A DNA stretch of 64,000 bases from Streptomyces sp. R41 (GTDB taxonomy: Bacteria > Actinomycetota > Actinomycetes > Streptomycetales > Streptomycetaceae): NCBI RefSeq assembly GCF_041053055.1, contig NZ_CP163443.1, forward strand, positions 9,097,001-9,161,000, in the 5' to 3' direction. This document shows, in pieces, positions 8,178 to 15,760 of the stretch. The first letter of the stretch is position 1; each line of letters opens with the position of its first letter. The position numbers and the translations under genes are program-made. The notes beneath the pieces are model-generated. The model worked only from the letters and a program-made list of their open reading frames with translations, ran no database searches and was not told where the DNA came from.

Positions 8178-8926
8178 TCGGCCTCGTGCTGGCGGCCGGC
8201 GCCGGACGGCGTCTGCGCCCCTACACCGACAGCCTCCCCAAGGCTCTCGTACCGGTTGGTCCTGCGGGCATAGAGGACAGCATCACGGTCCTGGACCTCA
8301 CCCTCGGCAACTTCGCCGAGATCGGTCTGACCGAGGTCGGCATCATCGTCGGCTACCGCAAGGAAGCCGTGTACGAGCGGCAGGCGGCCCTCGAGGAGAA
8401 GTACGGCCTCAAGCTCACCCTCATCGATAACGACAAGGCCGAGGAGTGGAACAACGCCTACTCCCTGTGGTGCGGCCGTGACGCCCTCAAGGACGGTGTG
8501 ATCCTCGCCAACGGCGACACCGTGCACCCGGTCTCCGTCGAGCAGACGCTGCTCGCCGCCCGCGGCGACGGCAAGCGGATCATCCTCGCCCTCGACACGG
8601 TGAAGAAGCTCGCCGACGAGGAGATGAAGGTCGTCGTGGACCCCGACAAGGGCGTCCAGAAGATCACCAAGCTCATGGAGCCGTCCGAGGCCTCCGGCGA
8701 GTACATCGGTGTCACCCTCATCGAGGGCGAGGCCGCCGCCGAGCTGGCCGACGCCCTGAAGACGGTGTGGGAGACGGACCCGCAGCAGTTCTACGAGCAC
8801 GGCTACCAGGAGCTCGTCAACCGCGGCTTCAAGATCGATGTCGCGCCGATCGGTGACGTCAAGTGGGTCGAGATCGACAACCACGACGACCTCGCCAAGG
8901 GACGTGAGATCGCGTGCCAGTACTGA
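8174..8926 (+). CDS. sugar/polyol-phosphate nucleotidyltransferase (LicC/IPCT-like)
   Basis: A 250-residue nucleotidyltransferase. The N-terminal Leu-Ala-Ala-Gly-Ala-Gly-Arg-Arg-Leu-Arg-Pro with Pro-Lys-Ala-Leu at residues 5-25 is the nucleotide-binding signature, and Asn-Gly-Asp (about residue 115) is the metal-binding motif. The short length and the Asp-Lys-Ala-Glu-Glu-Trp-Asn-Asn segment resemble phosphocholine or inositol-1-phosphate cytidylyltransferases more than glucose-1-phosphate enzymes. It likely makes the CDP-activated alcohol used by one of the flanking CDP-alcohol phosphotransferases. It is translationally coupled on both sides: ATGA upstream and a 13-bp overlap with the dehydrogenase gene. 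Confidence 0.85.
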   Translation: MIGLVLAAGAGRRLRPYTDSLPKALVPVGPAGIEDSITVLDLTLGNFAEIGLTEVGIIVGYRKEAVYERQAALEEKYGLKLTLIDNDKAEEWNNAYSLWCGRDALKDGVILANGDTVHPVSVEQTLLAARGDGKRIILALDTVKKLADEEMKVVVDPDKGVQKITKLMEPSEASGEYIGVTLIEGEAAAELADALKTVWETDPQQFYEHGYQELVNRGFKIDVAPIGDVKWVEIDNHDDLAKGREIACQY

Positions 8927-9975
8927 CGAGGCTCATCCCCTCGCCGGTCGTCGTCGACATCCGTCCGGGTGCCCTGGACGACCTGGCGAGTGTGCTCTCC
9001 GACCAGCGGATCTCGCACTCGGGCAAGCTCGCCGTCGCGGTCAGCAACGGCTCCGGCGCCAAGCTGCGCGAGCGGATCGCCCCGGCCCTGCCCGGCGCCA
9101 CCTGGTACGAGGTCGGCGGCGGCACCCTCGACGACGCGATCCGGCTGGCCGGTGCCATCAAGTCCGGGCACTACGACGCGGTCGTGGGCCTGGGCGGCGG
9201 CAAGATCATCGACTGCGCGAAGTTCGCCGCGGCTCGTGTCGGCCTCCCGCTGGTCGCGGTGCCCACGAACCTCGCCCACGACGGCCTGTGCTCGCCCGTC
9301 GCGACCCTCGACAACGACGCGGGCCGCGGCTCGTACGGTGTGCCGAACCCGATCGCGGTCGTCATCGACCTCGATGTGATCCGCGAGGCCCCGGTGCGGT
9401 TCGTGCGCTCCGGCATCGGCGACGCCGTCTCCAACATCTCCGCGATCGCGGACTGGGAGCTGGCGAACCGCGTCAACGGCGAGAAGATCGACGGTCTCGC
9501 CGCGGCGATGGCCCGTCAGGCGGGCGAGGCGGTGCTGCGGCACCCGGGCGGGATCGGGGACAACGACTTCCTCCAGGTGCTGGCCGAGGCGCTCGTCCTC
9601 ACCGGTGTGGCGATGTCGATCTCCGGCGACTCGCGCCCCGCGTCCGGCGCCTGCCACGAGATCAACCACGCCTTCGACCTCCTCTTCCCCAAGCGCGCGG
9701 CGAGCCACGGCGAGCAGTGCGGCCTGGGCGCGACCTTCGCGATGTACCTGCGGGGCGCCCACGAGGAGTCGGCGTACATGGCCGAGGTGCTGCACCGGCA
9801 CGGGCTGCCGGTGCTGCCGGAGGAGATCGGCTTCACCGTGGACGAGTTCGTGCAGGTCGTGGAGTTCGCTCCGCAGACCCGGCCCGGCCGCTACACGATC
9901 CTCGAACACCTCGACCTGAAAACCGACCAGATCAAGGACATCTACTCCGACTATGCCAAGGCCATCGGTAGCTGA
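8914..9975 (+). CDS. iron-containing alcohol dehydrogenase family, sn-glycerol-1-phosphate dehydrogenase type
   Basis: A 353-residue protein of the EgsA/AraM branch of iron-containing dehydrogenases. NAD(P) binding is shown by Gly-Leu-Gly-Gly-Gly-Lys near residue 90, with Asn-Leu-Ala-His-Asp-Gly near 125. Metal ligands appear as His-Glu-Ile-Asn-His-Ala-Phe-Asp (about 250) and Ser-His-Gly-Glu-Gln (about 267). Characterised relatives reduce dihydroxyacetone phosphate to sn-glycerol-1-phosphate, the archaeal-type stereoisomer. In this operon it would make the polyol phosphate activated or transferred by its neighbours. It starts at a GTG overlapping the previous gene by 13 bp, and its end overlaps the next gene by 23 bp. 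Confidence 0.85.
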   Translation: MPVLTRLIPSPVVVDIRPGALDDLASVLSDQRISHSGKLAVAVSNGSGAKLRERIAPALPGATWYEVGGGTLDDAIRLAGAIKSGHYDAVVGLGGGKIIDCAKFAAARVGLPLVAVPTNLAHDGLCSPVATLDNDAGRGSYGVPNPIAVVIDLDVIREAPVRFVRSGIGDAVSNISAIADWELANRVNGEKIDGLAAAMARQAGEAVLRHPGGIGDNDFLQVLAEALVLTGVAMSISGDSRPASGACHEINHAFDLLFPKRAASHGEQCGLGATFAMYLRGAHEESAYMAEVLHRHGLPVLPEEIGFTVDEFVQVVEFAPQTRPGRYTILEHLDLKTDQIKDIYSDYAKAIGS

Positions 9976-10732
9976 ACTCCGCCCCGTCGTTCACCCCGCA
10001 GGGGTGAAGGACCGGCGCAGCGGTGAGCACTGGGCGGGACGCCTGTACATGCGAGAGATCTCGCTGCGCTGCGACCGCTACCTGGTGAACACCAGGATCA
10101 CGCCCAACCAGCTCACGTACCTGATGACCCTCTTCGGTGTGCTCGCGGCCCCGGCCCTGCTGGTGCCCGGGATCGCGGGCGCCGTGCTCGGCGTGCTGAT
10201 GGTCCAGCTCTATCTGCTGCTCGACTGCGTCGACGGCGAGATCGCGCGTTGGAAGCAGCAGTTCTCGCTCGGCGGGGTCTACCTGGACCGGGTCGGCGCC
10301 TATCTGACCGACGCCGCGGTGCTCGTCGGCTTCGGCCTGCGCGCCGCCGATCCTTGGGGCTCCGGGCGGATCGACTGGCTCTGGGCCTTCCTCGGCACCC
10401 TGGCCGCCCTCGGCGCGATCCTGATCAAGGCCGAGACCGATCTCGTCGGCGTCGCCCGTCACCAGGGCGGGCTGCCGCCGGTCAAGGAGGCGGCGTCCGA
10501 GCCGCGCTCGTCCGGCATGGCGCTCGCCCGCAGGGCCGCCGCGGCGCTGAAGTTCCACCGGCTGGTGCTCGGCATCGAGGCGTCCCTGCTGATCCTGGTC
10601 CTGGCGGTCCTGGACCAGGTGCGCGGCGACCTGTTCTTCTCCCGGCTCGGCGTCGCGGTGCTCGCCGGCATCGCGCTCCTGCAGACCGTGCTGCATCTCG
10701 TGTCCATCCTCGCCTCGAGCAGGCTGAAGTGA
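9953..10732 (+). CDS. CDP-alcohol phosphatidyltransferase family membrane protein
   Basis: A 259-residue integral membrane enzyme with about six helices. The full CDP-OH signature (Asp-Cys-Val-Asp-Gly-Glu-Ile-Ala-Arg then Gly, Asp, Asp) is at about residues 88-112, preceded by Thr-Pro-Asn-Gln-Leu-Thr. It is the second such enzyme in the operon, smaller than the DUF5941 protein and without the soluble domain. The two probably act on different acceptors or sequential steps. The gene starts inside the dehydrogenase gene and its stop overlaps the GTG of the glycosyltransferase gene (GTGA). Confidence 0.88.
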   Translation: MPRPSVAELRPVVHPAGVKDRRSGEHWAGRLYMREISLRCDRYLVNTRITPNQLTYLMTLFGVLAAPALLVPGIAGAVLGVLMVQLYLLLDCVDGEIARWKQQFSLGGVYLDRVGAYLTDAAVLVGFGLRAADPWGSGRIDWLWAFLGTLAALGAILIKAETDLVGVARHQGGLPPVKEAASEPRSSGMALARRAAAALKFHRLVLGIEASLLILVLAVLDQVRGDLFFSRLGVAVLAGIALLQTVLHLVSILASSRLK

Positions 10733-11613
10733 GCGCCCCGATGAAGGTCGGCGCGGTCATCATCACCATGGGCAACCGCCCCGACGAGCTCCGAGCCCTG
10801 CTGGACTCCGTCGCCAAGCAGGACGGCGACCGGGTCGAGGTGGTCGTGGTCGGCAACGGCTCGCCCGTCCCGGACGTCCCCGAAGGCACACGCACCGTCG
10901 AACTGCCCGAGAACCTCGGCATACCCGGCGGCCGCAACGTCGGCATCGAGGCCTTCGGCCCCGGCGGCACCGAAGTCGACATCCTGCTCTTCCTGGACGA
11001 CGACGGCCTGCTCGCGCACCACGACACCGCCGAGCTGTGCCGCCAGGCCTTCGCCGCCGACCCGGAGCTCGGCATCATCAGCTTCCGGATCGCCGACCCC
11101 GAGACCGGCGAGACCCAGCGCCGCCACGTCCCGCGGCTGCGCGCCTCGGACCCGATGCGCAACTCACGCGTCACCACCTTCCTCGGCGGCGCCAACGCGG
11201 TCCGTACGAAGGTCCTCGCCGAAGTCGGCGGGCTTCCGGACGAATTCTTCTACGCCCACGAGGAAACCGACCTGGCATGGCGGGCCCTCGACGCGGGCTG
11301 GATGATCGACTACCGGTCCGACATGGTGCTGTACCACCCGACGACCGCGCCCTCGCGGCACGCGGTCTACCACCGCATGGTGGCCCGCAACCGCGTCTGG
11401 CTCGCGCGCCGGAACCTTCCGGCGCCGCTCGTCCCCGTCTACCTCGGCGTCTGGATGCTCCTGACGCTGCTGCGCCGCCCCTCGGGAGCGGCCCTCAGGG
11501 CGTGGTTCGGCGGCTTCAAGGAAGGCTGGACCAGTCCATGCGGCCCCCGGCGCCCCATGAAGTGGCGTACGGTGTGGCGGCTGACTCGACTGGGCCGACC
11601 TCCTGTCATCTGA
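10729..11613 (+). CDS. family 2 glycosyltransferase
   Basis: A 294-residue GT-A fold enzyme. The N-terminal strand Val-Gly-Ala-Val-Ile-Ile-Thr-Met-Gly-Asn-Arg, the metal-binding Leu-Phe-Leu-Asp-Asp-Asp-Gly near residue 87 and the acceptor-side His-Glu-Glu-Thr-Asp-Leu near 180 match rhamnosyl/galactofuranosyl-type GT2 enzymes. The C-terminal 60 residues are basic and hydrophobic, suggesting membrane association. It likely decorates the polyol-phosphate product of the operon before export by the following ABC transporter. An alternative start is the ATG at 10741. Confidence 0.88.
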   Translation: MSAPMKVGAVIITMGNRPDELRALLDSVAKQDGDRVEVVVVGNGSPVPDVPEGTRTVELPENLGIPGGRNVGIEAFGPGGTEVDILLFLDDDGLLAHHDTAELCRQAFAADPELGIISFRIADPETGETQRRHVPRLRASDPMRNSRVTTFLGGANAVRTKVLAEVGGLPDEFFYAHEETDLAWRALDAGWMIDYRSDMVLYHPTTAPSRHAVYHRMVARNRVWLARRNLPAPLVPVYLGVWMLLTLLRRPSGAALRAWFGGFKEGWTSPCGPRRPMKWRTVWRLTRLGRPPVI

Positions 11614-11713
11614 CAAGCTCATTTCTGAGAGCATTCGTGGCCGTACCCCGGTCCCTGGCTCATGCCTACGCCCGACCAGGCTGTGCGCATCTTGAAGACG
11701 AAAGTTTCCACTT

Positions 11714-12643
11714 GTGAGTGAGACAACGCATGACGGCGGAGTCGCGGTGAGCGACCGACCGTCGCCCGATGACGGGCTCTCCGCGGCCGAGATGGCCTCC
11801 AAGTACGGGCTCGCGGTCAGCGGCGCCCGGCCTGGACTCGTCGAGTACGTGCGTCAGCTCTGGGGGCGGCGCCACTTCATCCTCGCCTTCTCGCAGGCGA
11901 AGCTCACCGCCCAGTACAGCCAGGCCAAGCTGGGTCAGCTGTGGCAGGTGGCGACCCCGCTGCTGAACGCGGGCGTCTACTACCTGATCTTCGGCCTCAT
12001 CCTGAAGGCCAACCGCGGTATGTCGCACGACGTGTACATCCCGTTCCTGGTGACGGGCGTCTTCGTCTTCACGTTCACGCAGAGCTCGATCATGGCCGGC
12101 GTCCGCGCGATCTCCGGCAACCTGGGGCTGGTGCGCGCGCTGCACTTCCCGCGCGCCTCGCTGCCCATCTCCTTCGCGCTCCAGCAGCTCCAGCAGCTGC
12201 TCTTCTCGATGATCGTGCTGTTCGTCGTGGCGATCGCCTTCGGCAGCTACCCGGGCCTGTCCTGGCTGCTGATCATCCCGGTGCTCGTCCTGCAGTTCCT
12301 CTTCAACACGGGCCTCGCCCTGATCGTGGCCAGGATGGGCGCCAAGACGCCGGACCTGGCCCAGCTGATGCCGTTCATCCTGCGTACGTGGATGTACGCG
12401 TCCGGTGTCATGTTCTCCATCAGCACCATGCTCGCCGGCCGACCGGAGTGGATCGCCCGCGCGCTGCAGGCGAACCCGGCCGCCGTCTACATGGACCTGA
12501 TGCGCTACGCGCTCATCGACGGGTACGGATCGGCGAACCTGCCGCCGCACGTGTGGGCCATCGCGCTCTTCTGGGCCGTGGTCGTCGCCGTCGGCGGGTT
12601 CGTGTACTTCTGGAAGGCTGAAGAGAGGTACGGCCGTGGCTGA
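11714..12643 (+). CDS. ABC-2 type transporter permease, polysaccharide/teichoic acid export (TagG-like)
   Basis: A 309-residue permease with an N-terminal amphipathic segment and six transmembrane helices. The Gln-Ala-Lys-Leu-Thr-Ala-Gln-Tyr ... Leu-Gly-Gln-Leu-Trp-Gln motif is typical of the TagG/RfbA/Wzm family, which exports lipid-linked glycans or teichoic acids. A 100-bp gap separates it from the glycosyltransferase gene, so it may have an additional promoter. The ATPase gene follows with an 8-bp overlap. Confidence 0.88.
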   Translation: MSETTHDGGVAVSDRPSPDDGLSAAEMASKYGLAVSGARPGLVEYVRQLWGRRHFILAFSQAKLTAQYSQAKLGQLWQVATPLLNAGVYYLIFGLILKANRGMSHDVYIPFLVTGVFVFTFTQSSIMAGVRAISGNLGLVRALHFPRASLPISFALQQLQQLLFSMIVLFVVAIAFGSYPGLSWLLIIPVLVLQFLFNTGLALIVARMGAKTPDLAQLMPFILRTWMYASGVMFSISTMLAGRPEWIARALQANPAAVYMDLMRYALIDGYGSANLPPHVWAIALFWAVVVAVGGFVYFWKAEERYGRG

Positions 12644-13412
12644 GCAGACGTCTCACGTCCCCACCGTCATCGCGGACGAGCTGCACATCGTCTATCGCGT
12701 CAACGGCGCCAAGACCGGCAAGGGCAGTGCCACCGCCGCCCTCAGCCGCATCCTCAAGCGCGGCGGCGAGGAGCGCGGGGTCCGCAAGGTGCACGCCGTC
12801 CGTGGTGTCTCCTTCACCGCGTACCGCGGCGAGGCCATCGGCCTGATCGGTTCGAACGGCTCCGGCAAGTCCACGCTCCTGCGGGCCATCGCCGGCCTGC
12901 TCCCCGCCGAGAAGGGCAAGGTCTACACCGACGGCCAGCCCTCGCTGCTCGGCGTGAACGCGGCCCTGATGAACGACCTGACGGGCGAGCGGAACGTCAT
13001 ATTGGGCGGGCTCGCGATGGGCATGTCCCGCGAGCAGATCAAGGAGCGCTACCAGGAGATCGTCGACTTCTCGGGCATCAACGAGAAGGGCGACTTCATC
13101 ACCCTCCCCATGCGCACCTACTCGTCCGGCATGGCGGCCCGCCTCCGCTTCTCCATCGCGGCCGCCAAGGACCACGACGTCCTGATGATCGACGAGGCCC
13201 TCGCCACCGGCGACCGCAAGTTCCAAAAGCGCTCCGAGGAGCGCATCCGCGAGCTCCGTAAGTCCGCCGGCACCGTGTTTCTGGTCAGTCACAACAACAA
13301 GTCGATCCGCGACACCTGCGACCGCGTGCTCTGGCTGGAGCGCGGTGAGCTGCGCATGGACGGCCCGACCGAAGAGGTCCTCAAGGAGTACGAGAAGTTC
13401 ACGGGCAAGTAG
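12636..13412 (+). CDS. ABC transporter ATP-binding protein (TagH/Wzt-like)
   Basis: A 258-residue ATPase. The Walker A Gly-Ser-Asn-Gly-Ser-Gly-Lys-Ser-Thr is at about residues 70-78, the signature Tyr-Ser-Ser-Gly-Met-Ala-Ala-Arg-Leu near 160, and Walker B Val-Leu-Met-Ile-Asp-Glu-Ala with the degenerate Ala-Thr-Gly-Asp motif near 182-190. The Tyr-Ser-Ser-Gly-Met form of the signature is characteristic of polysaccharide exporters. No carbohydrate-binding C-terminal extension is present, unlike Wzt of O9-type systems. It pairs with the preceding permease and is followed by a strong terminator. Confidence 0.92.
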   Translation: MAEQTSHVPTVIADELHIVYRVNGAKTGKGSATAALSRILKRGGEERGVRKVHAVRGVSFTAYRGEAIGLIGSNGSGKSTLLRAIAGLLPAEKGKVYTDGQPSLLGVNAALMNDLTGERNVILGGLAMGMSREQIKERYQEIVDFSGINEKGDFITLPMRTYSSGMAARLRFSIAAAKDHDVLMIDEALATGDRKFQKRSEERIRELRKSAGTVFLVSHNNKSIRDTCDRVLWLERGELRMDGPTEEVLKEYEKFTGK

Positions 13413-13423
13413 CCCATTTCGCC

Positions 13424-13457
13424 CAGGGCCCCGCCGGAACTCTTCGGCGGGGCCCTG
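13424..13457 (+). terminator. intrinsic terminator of the CDP-alcohol/ABC locus
   Basis: Perfect 13-bp GC-rich arms (13424-13436 and 13445-13457) surround an 8-nt loop, 11 bp after the ATPase stop. It cleanly separates this operon from the hopanoid operon. Confidence 0.85.
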
Positions 13458-13708
13458 CGTCTGCAAAGGAAACGCCAACTCCTGCTGGCCTTAGGAATCT
13501 TGACGCCAATCGGTGTGTTGTTGTGATGTGCAGGACACCCCGACGGAGCGTGCCGCGTTGTACAACGTAAGCTGTACCGGTGCTGATTCACGGCAAGTAG
13601 GGCGATAATGCGCGACACCCGGCACCGGCGCGCTGCGCGGACCTCCGGGCGGCGTGTCCGAAATGGGCACTATTGGGTCGGCAGTGTAGAACGGGAGATG
13701 TGACGGCA
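13458..13708. promoter_or_regulatory. probable promoter region of the hopanoid operon, with a 12-bp palindrome
   Basis: About 250 bp between the terminator and the first hopanoid reading frame hold no supported gene. A perfect palindrome CGTTGTACAACG is at 13556-13567. A TTGACG hexamer at 13500-13505 preceded by GGAATC could be a -35 element, with TGATGT 18 nt further on as a poor -10. These assignments are tentative. Whatever drives the long hpn operon must act from here. Confidence 0.45.
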
Positions 13709-13774
13709 ATGGCTACGGAAAGTCTCCAGCTCCGCGATGCGTGTGCCGTCTCCGCGCCGGGCGGCGAGCGGTGA
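13709..13774 (+). CDS. possible 21-residue leader peptide coupled to hpnC
   Basis: An ATG at 13709 with GGGAGA about 10 nt upstream opens a 22-codon frame whose TGA (13772-13774) overlaps the hpnC start codon as GTGA. The hpnC GTG itself has only a weak ribosome-binding site, so translation of the small frame may carry ribosomes onto hpnC. The peptide (starts Met-Ala-Thr-Glu-Ser-Leu) has no recognisable domain or attenuator-type codon run. It may be fortuitous. Confidence 0.35.
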   Translation: MATESLQLRDACAVSAPGGER

Positions 13775-14673
13775 CCGAAGCCGGGACGGCGCGCACCGGC
13801 GATCCGGAGCGTGACACCCTCGACAAGGCTGCGGACGAGAATTTCCCCGTGGCGCCCTTCTTCCTGCCAAGGGCCTGGCGCGACGACCTGATGGCCGTCT
13901 ACGGCTTCGCGCGTCTCGTCGACGACATCGGTGACGGCGACCTCGCCCCGGGCGGCGCGGACGCCCGCCTCCTCGGCGTGTCGCCCGCGGAGGCCGAGGA
14001 CCGCCTCCTTCTCCTTGACGCCTTCGAAGCCGATCTTCACCGCGTGTTCGACTCGACCCCGCGCCACCCCTTGCTGTGCCGGCTCCAGCCCACGGTCCGT
14101 CGCGCCGGCCTCACCCCCGAGCCCTTCCTCGGCCTGATCGCGGCCAACCGCCAGGACCAACTCGTCAAGCGGTACGAGACCTACGACGACCTCGTCGCCT
14201 ACTGCGAGCTGTCCGCCAACCCCGTCGGCCGCCTGGTCCTCTCCGTCACCGGCACCTCCACGCCCGAGCGTGTCCGCCTCTCCGACGCGGTGTGCACGGC
14301 GCTGCAGATCGTCGAACACCTCCAGGACGTCGCCGAGGACCTCGGCCGCGACCGTGTCTACCTGCCTGCCGAGGACATGAAGCGCTTCCACGTCCAGGAG
14401 GCGGATCTCGCCGCTGCCACAGCAGGCGCATCGGTACGAGCATTGGTTGCATACGAAGCAGAACGCGCCTTGAACCTCCTGAATGAAGGCACCCCCCTCG
14501 TGGGTAGCGTCCACGGCAGGCTGAAGCTGCTGCTCGCGGGGTTCATTGCGGGGGGAAGGGCGGCAATCCGTGCGATTGCCGCCGCCGAATACGACGTACT
14601 TCCCGGCCCGCCCAAGCCCGGCAAGCTCCAGTTGCTGCGCGAGGTGGGAGTGACTCTGCGAGGAGAGGGGTGA
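13771..14673 (+). CDS. hpnC: squalene synthase HpnC (hydroxysqualene-forming step)
   Basis: A 300-residue squalene/phytoene-synthase-family protein. The first aspartate-rich motif is Leu-Val-Asp-Asp-Ile-Gly-Asp near residues 49-55 and the second is Leu-Gln-Asp-Val-Ala-Glu-Asp near 185-191, followed by Asp-Arg-Val-Tyr-Leu-Pro. In hopanoid clusters HpnC converts presqualene diphosphate (from HpnD) to hydroxysqualene, which HpnE reduces to squalene. The GTG at 13771 places the start just before the conserved Glu-Asn-Phe-Pro-Val-Ala segment; the GTG at 13741 is an alternative. Its end overlaps hpnD by 4 bp. Confidence 0.92.
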   Translation: MTEAGTARTGDPERDTLDKAADENFPVAPFFLPRAWRDDLMAVYGFARLVDDIGDGDLAPGGADARLLGVSPAEAEDRLLLLDAFEADLHRVFDSTPRHPLLCRLQPTVRRAGLTPEPFLGLIAANRQDQLVKRYETYDDLVAYCELSANPVGRLVLSVTGTSTPERVRLSDAVCTALQIVEHLQDVAEDLGRDRVYLPAEDMKRFHVQEADLAAATAGASVRALVAYEAERALNLLNEGTPLVGSVHGRLKLLLAGFIAGGRAAIRAIAAAEYDVLPGPPKPGKLQLLREVGVTLRGEG

Positions 14674-15620
14674 TCCGGACCGTGGAGTCGGAACAACACG
14701 TGTCCGCACCGGTACTCGCCGCGTACAGCTACTGCGAGGCAGTCACCGGTCAGCAGGCCCGTAATTTCGCGTACGGCATCAGACTTCTGCCGACGCCCAA
14801 GCGCCGTGCGATGTCGGCGCTCTACGCGTTCTCGCGGCGTGTCGACGACATCGGCGACGGCGCGCTCGCATCGGACGTCAAGGCGGCCCGCCTCGAGGAC
14901 ACCCGGGCACTGCTCGCCCGGGTGCGCGACGGCTCCGTCGACGAGGACGACACCGACCCGGTCGCGGTCGCCCTCAGCCACACCGCCTCGCACTTCCCGG
15001 TGCCCCTCGCCGGCCTCGATGAACTCATCGACGGCGTCCTCATGGACGTACGCGGCGAGACGTACGAGACCTGGGACGACCTGAAGGTCTACTGCCGCTG
15101 TGTGGCCGGGGCGATCGGGCGGCTCTCGCTCGGCGTGTTCGGTACGGAACCGGGGGCGCGCGGCGCCGAGCGCGCGCCGGAGTACGCCGACACACTCGGG
15201 CTCGCGCTCCAACTCACCAACATCCTGCGGGACGTACGCGAGGACGCCGAGGGCGGGCGTACCTACCTGCCCGCCGACGACCTCGCCAAGTTCGGCTGCT
15301 CGGCCGGGTTCAACGGGCCGACTCCACCGGAGGGCTCCGACTTCGCGGGCCTCGTGCACTTCGAAGTGCGTCGGGCCCGCGCTCTTTTCGCCGAGGGCTA
15401 CCGACTGCTGCCCATGCTGGACCGGCGCAGCGGCGCCTGTGTCGCGGCGATGGCAGGCATCTACCGCCGCCTCCTCGACCGCATCGAGCGCGAGCCGGAG
15501 GCCGTGCTGCGCGGTCGGGTCTCATTGCCCGGACGCGAGAAGGCGTATGTCGCGGTGCGCGGCCTCTCCGGCCTCGACGCCCGGCATGTGTCCCGCCGCA
15601 CCGTCAGGAGGCGCACTTGA
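14670..15620 (+). CDS. hpnD: presqualene diphosphate synthase HpnD
   Basis: A 316-residue trans-prenyltransferase. The substrate motifs are Arg-Val-Asp-Asp-Ile-Gly-Asp (about 57-63) and Leu-Arg-Asp-Val-Arg-Glu-Asp (about 186-192) followed by Arg-Thr-Tyr-Leu-Pro-Ala-Asp-Asp, as in HpnD and phytoene synthases. It condenses two farnesyl diphosphates to presqualene diphosphate, the first committed step of this route to squalene. The GTG start overlaps hpnC (GTGA) and the stop overlaps the ATG of the small gene that follows (TGATG). Confidence 0.93.
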   Translation: MIRTVESEQHVSAPVLAAYSYCEAVTGQQARNFAYGIRLLPTPKRRAMSALYAFSRRVDDIGDGALASDVKAARLEDTRALLARVRDGSVDEDDTDPVAVALSHTASHFPVPLAGLDELIDGVLMDVRGETYETWDDLKVYCRCVAGAIGRLSLGVFGTEPGARGAERAPEYADTLGLALQLTNILRDVREDAEGGRTYLPADDLAKFGCSAGFNGPTPPEGSDFAGLVHFEVRRARALFAEGYRLLPMLDRRSGACVAAMAGIYRRLLDRIEREPEAVLRGRVSLPGREKAYVAVRGLSGLDARHVSRRTVRRRT

Positions 15621-15760
15621 TGGACAATTTGGGCCAAGGTGATTCCATCGACGAAAAGCGGCACGCAACCCTCCGGAGCCGCGTGGCGTCCCTGACTGCA
15701 ACGACCTGCCGTGCACGGTTCAATCATCGCGGCGGGTCCCTGGGGGAGGGTGCACGATGA
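15620..15760 (+). CDS. small DUF6380-type protein inside the hopanoid operon
   Basis: A 46-residue frame begins at the ATG overlapping the hpnD stop (TGATG) and ends overlapping the hpnE start (ATGA at 15757-15760), so it is coupled at both ends. The sequence starts Met-Asp-Asn-Leu-Gly-Gln-Gly-Asp. It contains Glu-Lys-Arg-His-Ala-Thr-Leu-Arg in the middle and ends Gly-Glu-Gly-Ala-Arg. From memory it resembles the short Streptomyces family DUF6380; that assignment could not be checked. It is basic with no membrane segment. The function is unknown; position suggests a link to hydroxysqualene formation or HpnE translation. Confidence 0.7.
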   Translation: MDNLGQGDSIDEKRHATLRSRVASLTATTCRARFNHRGGSLGEGAR

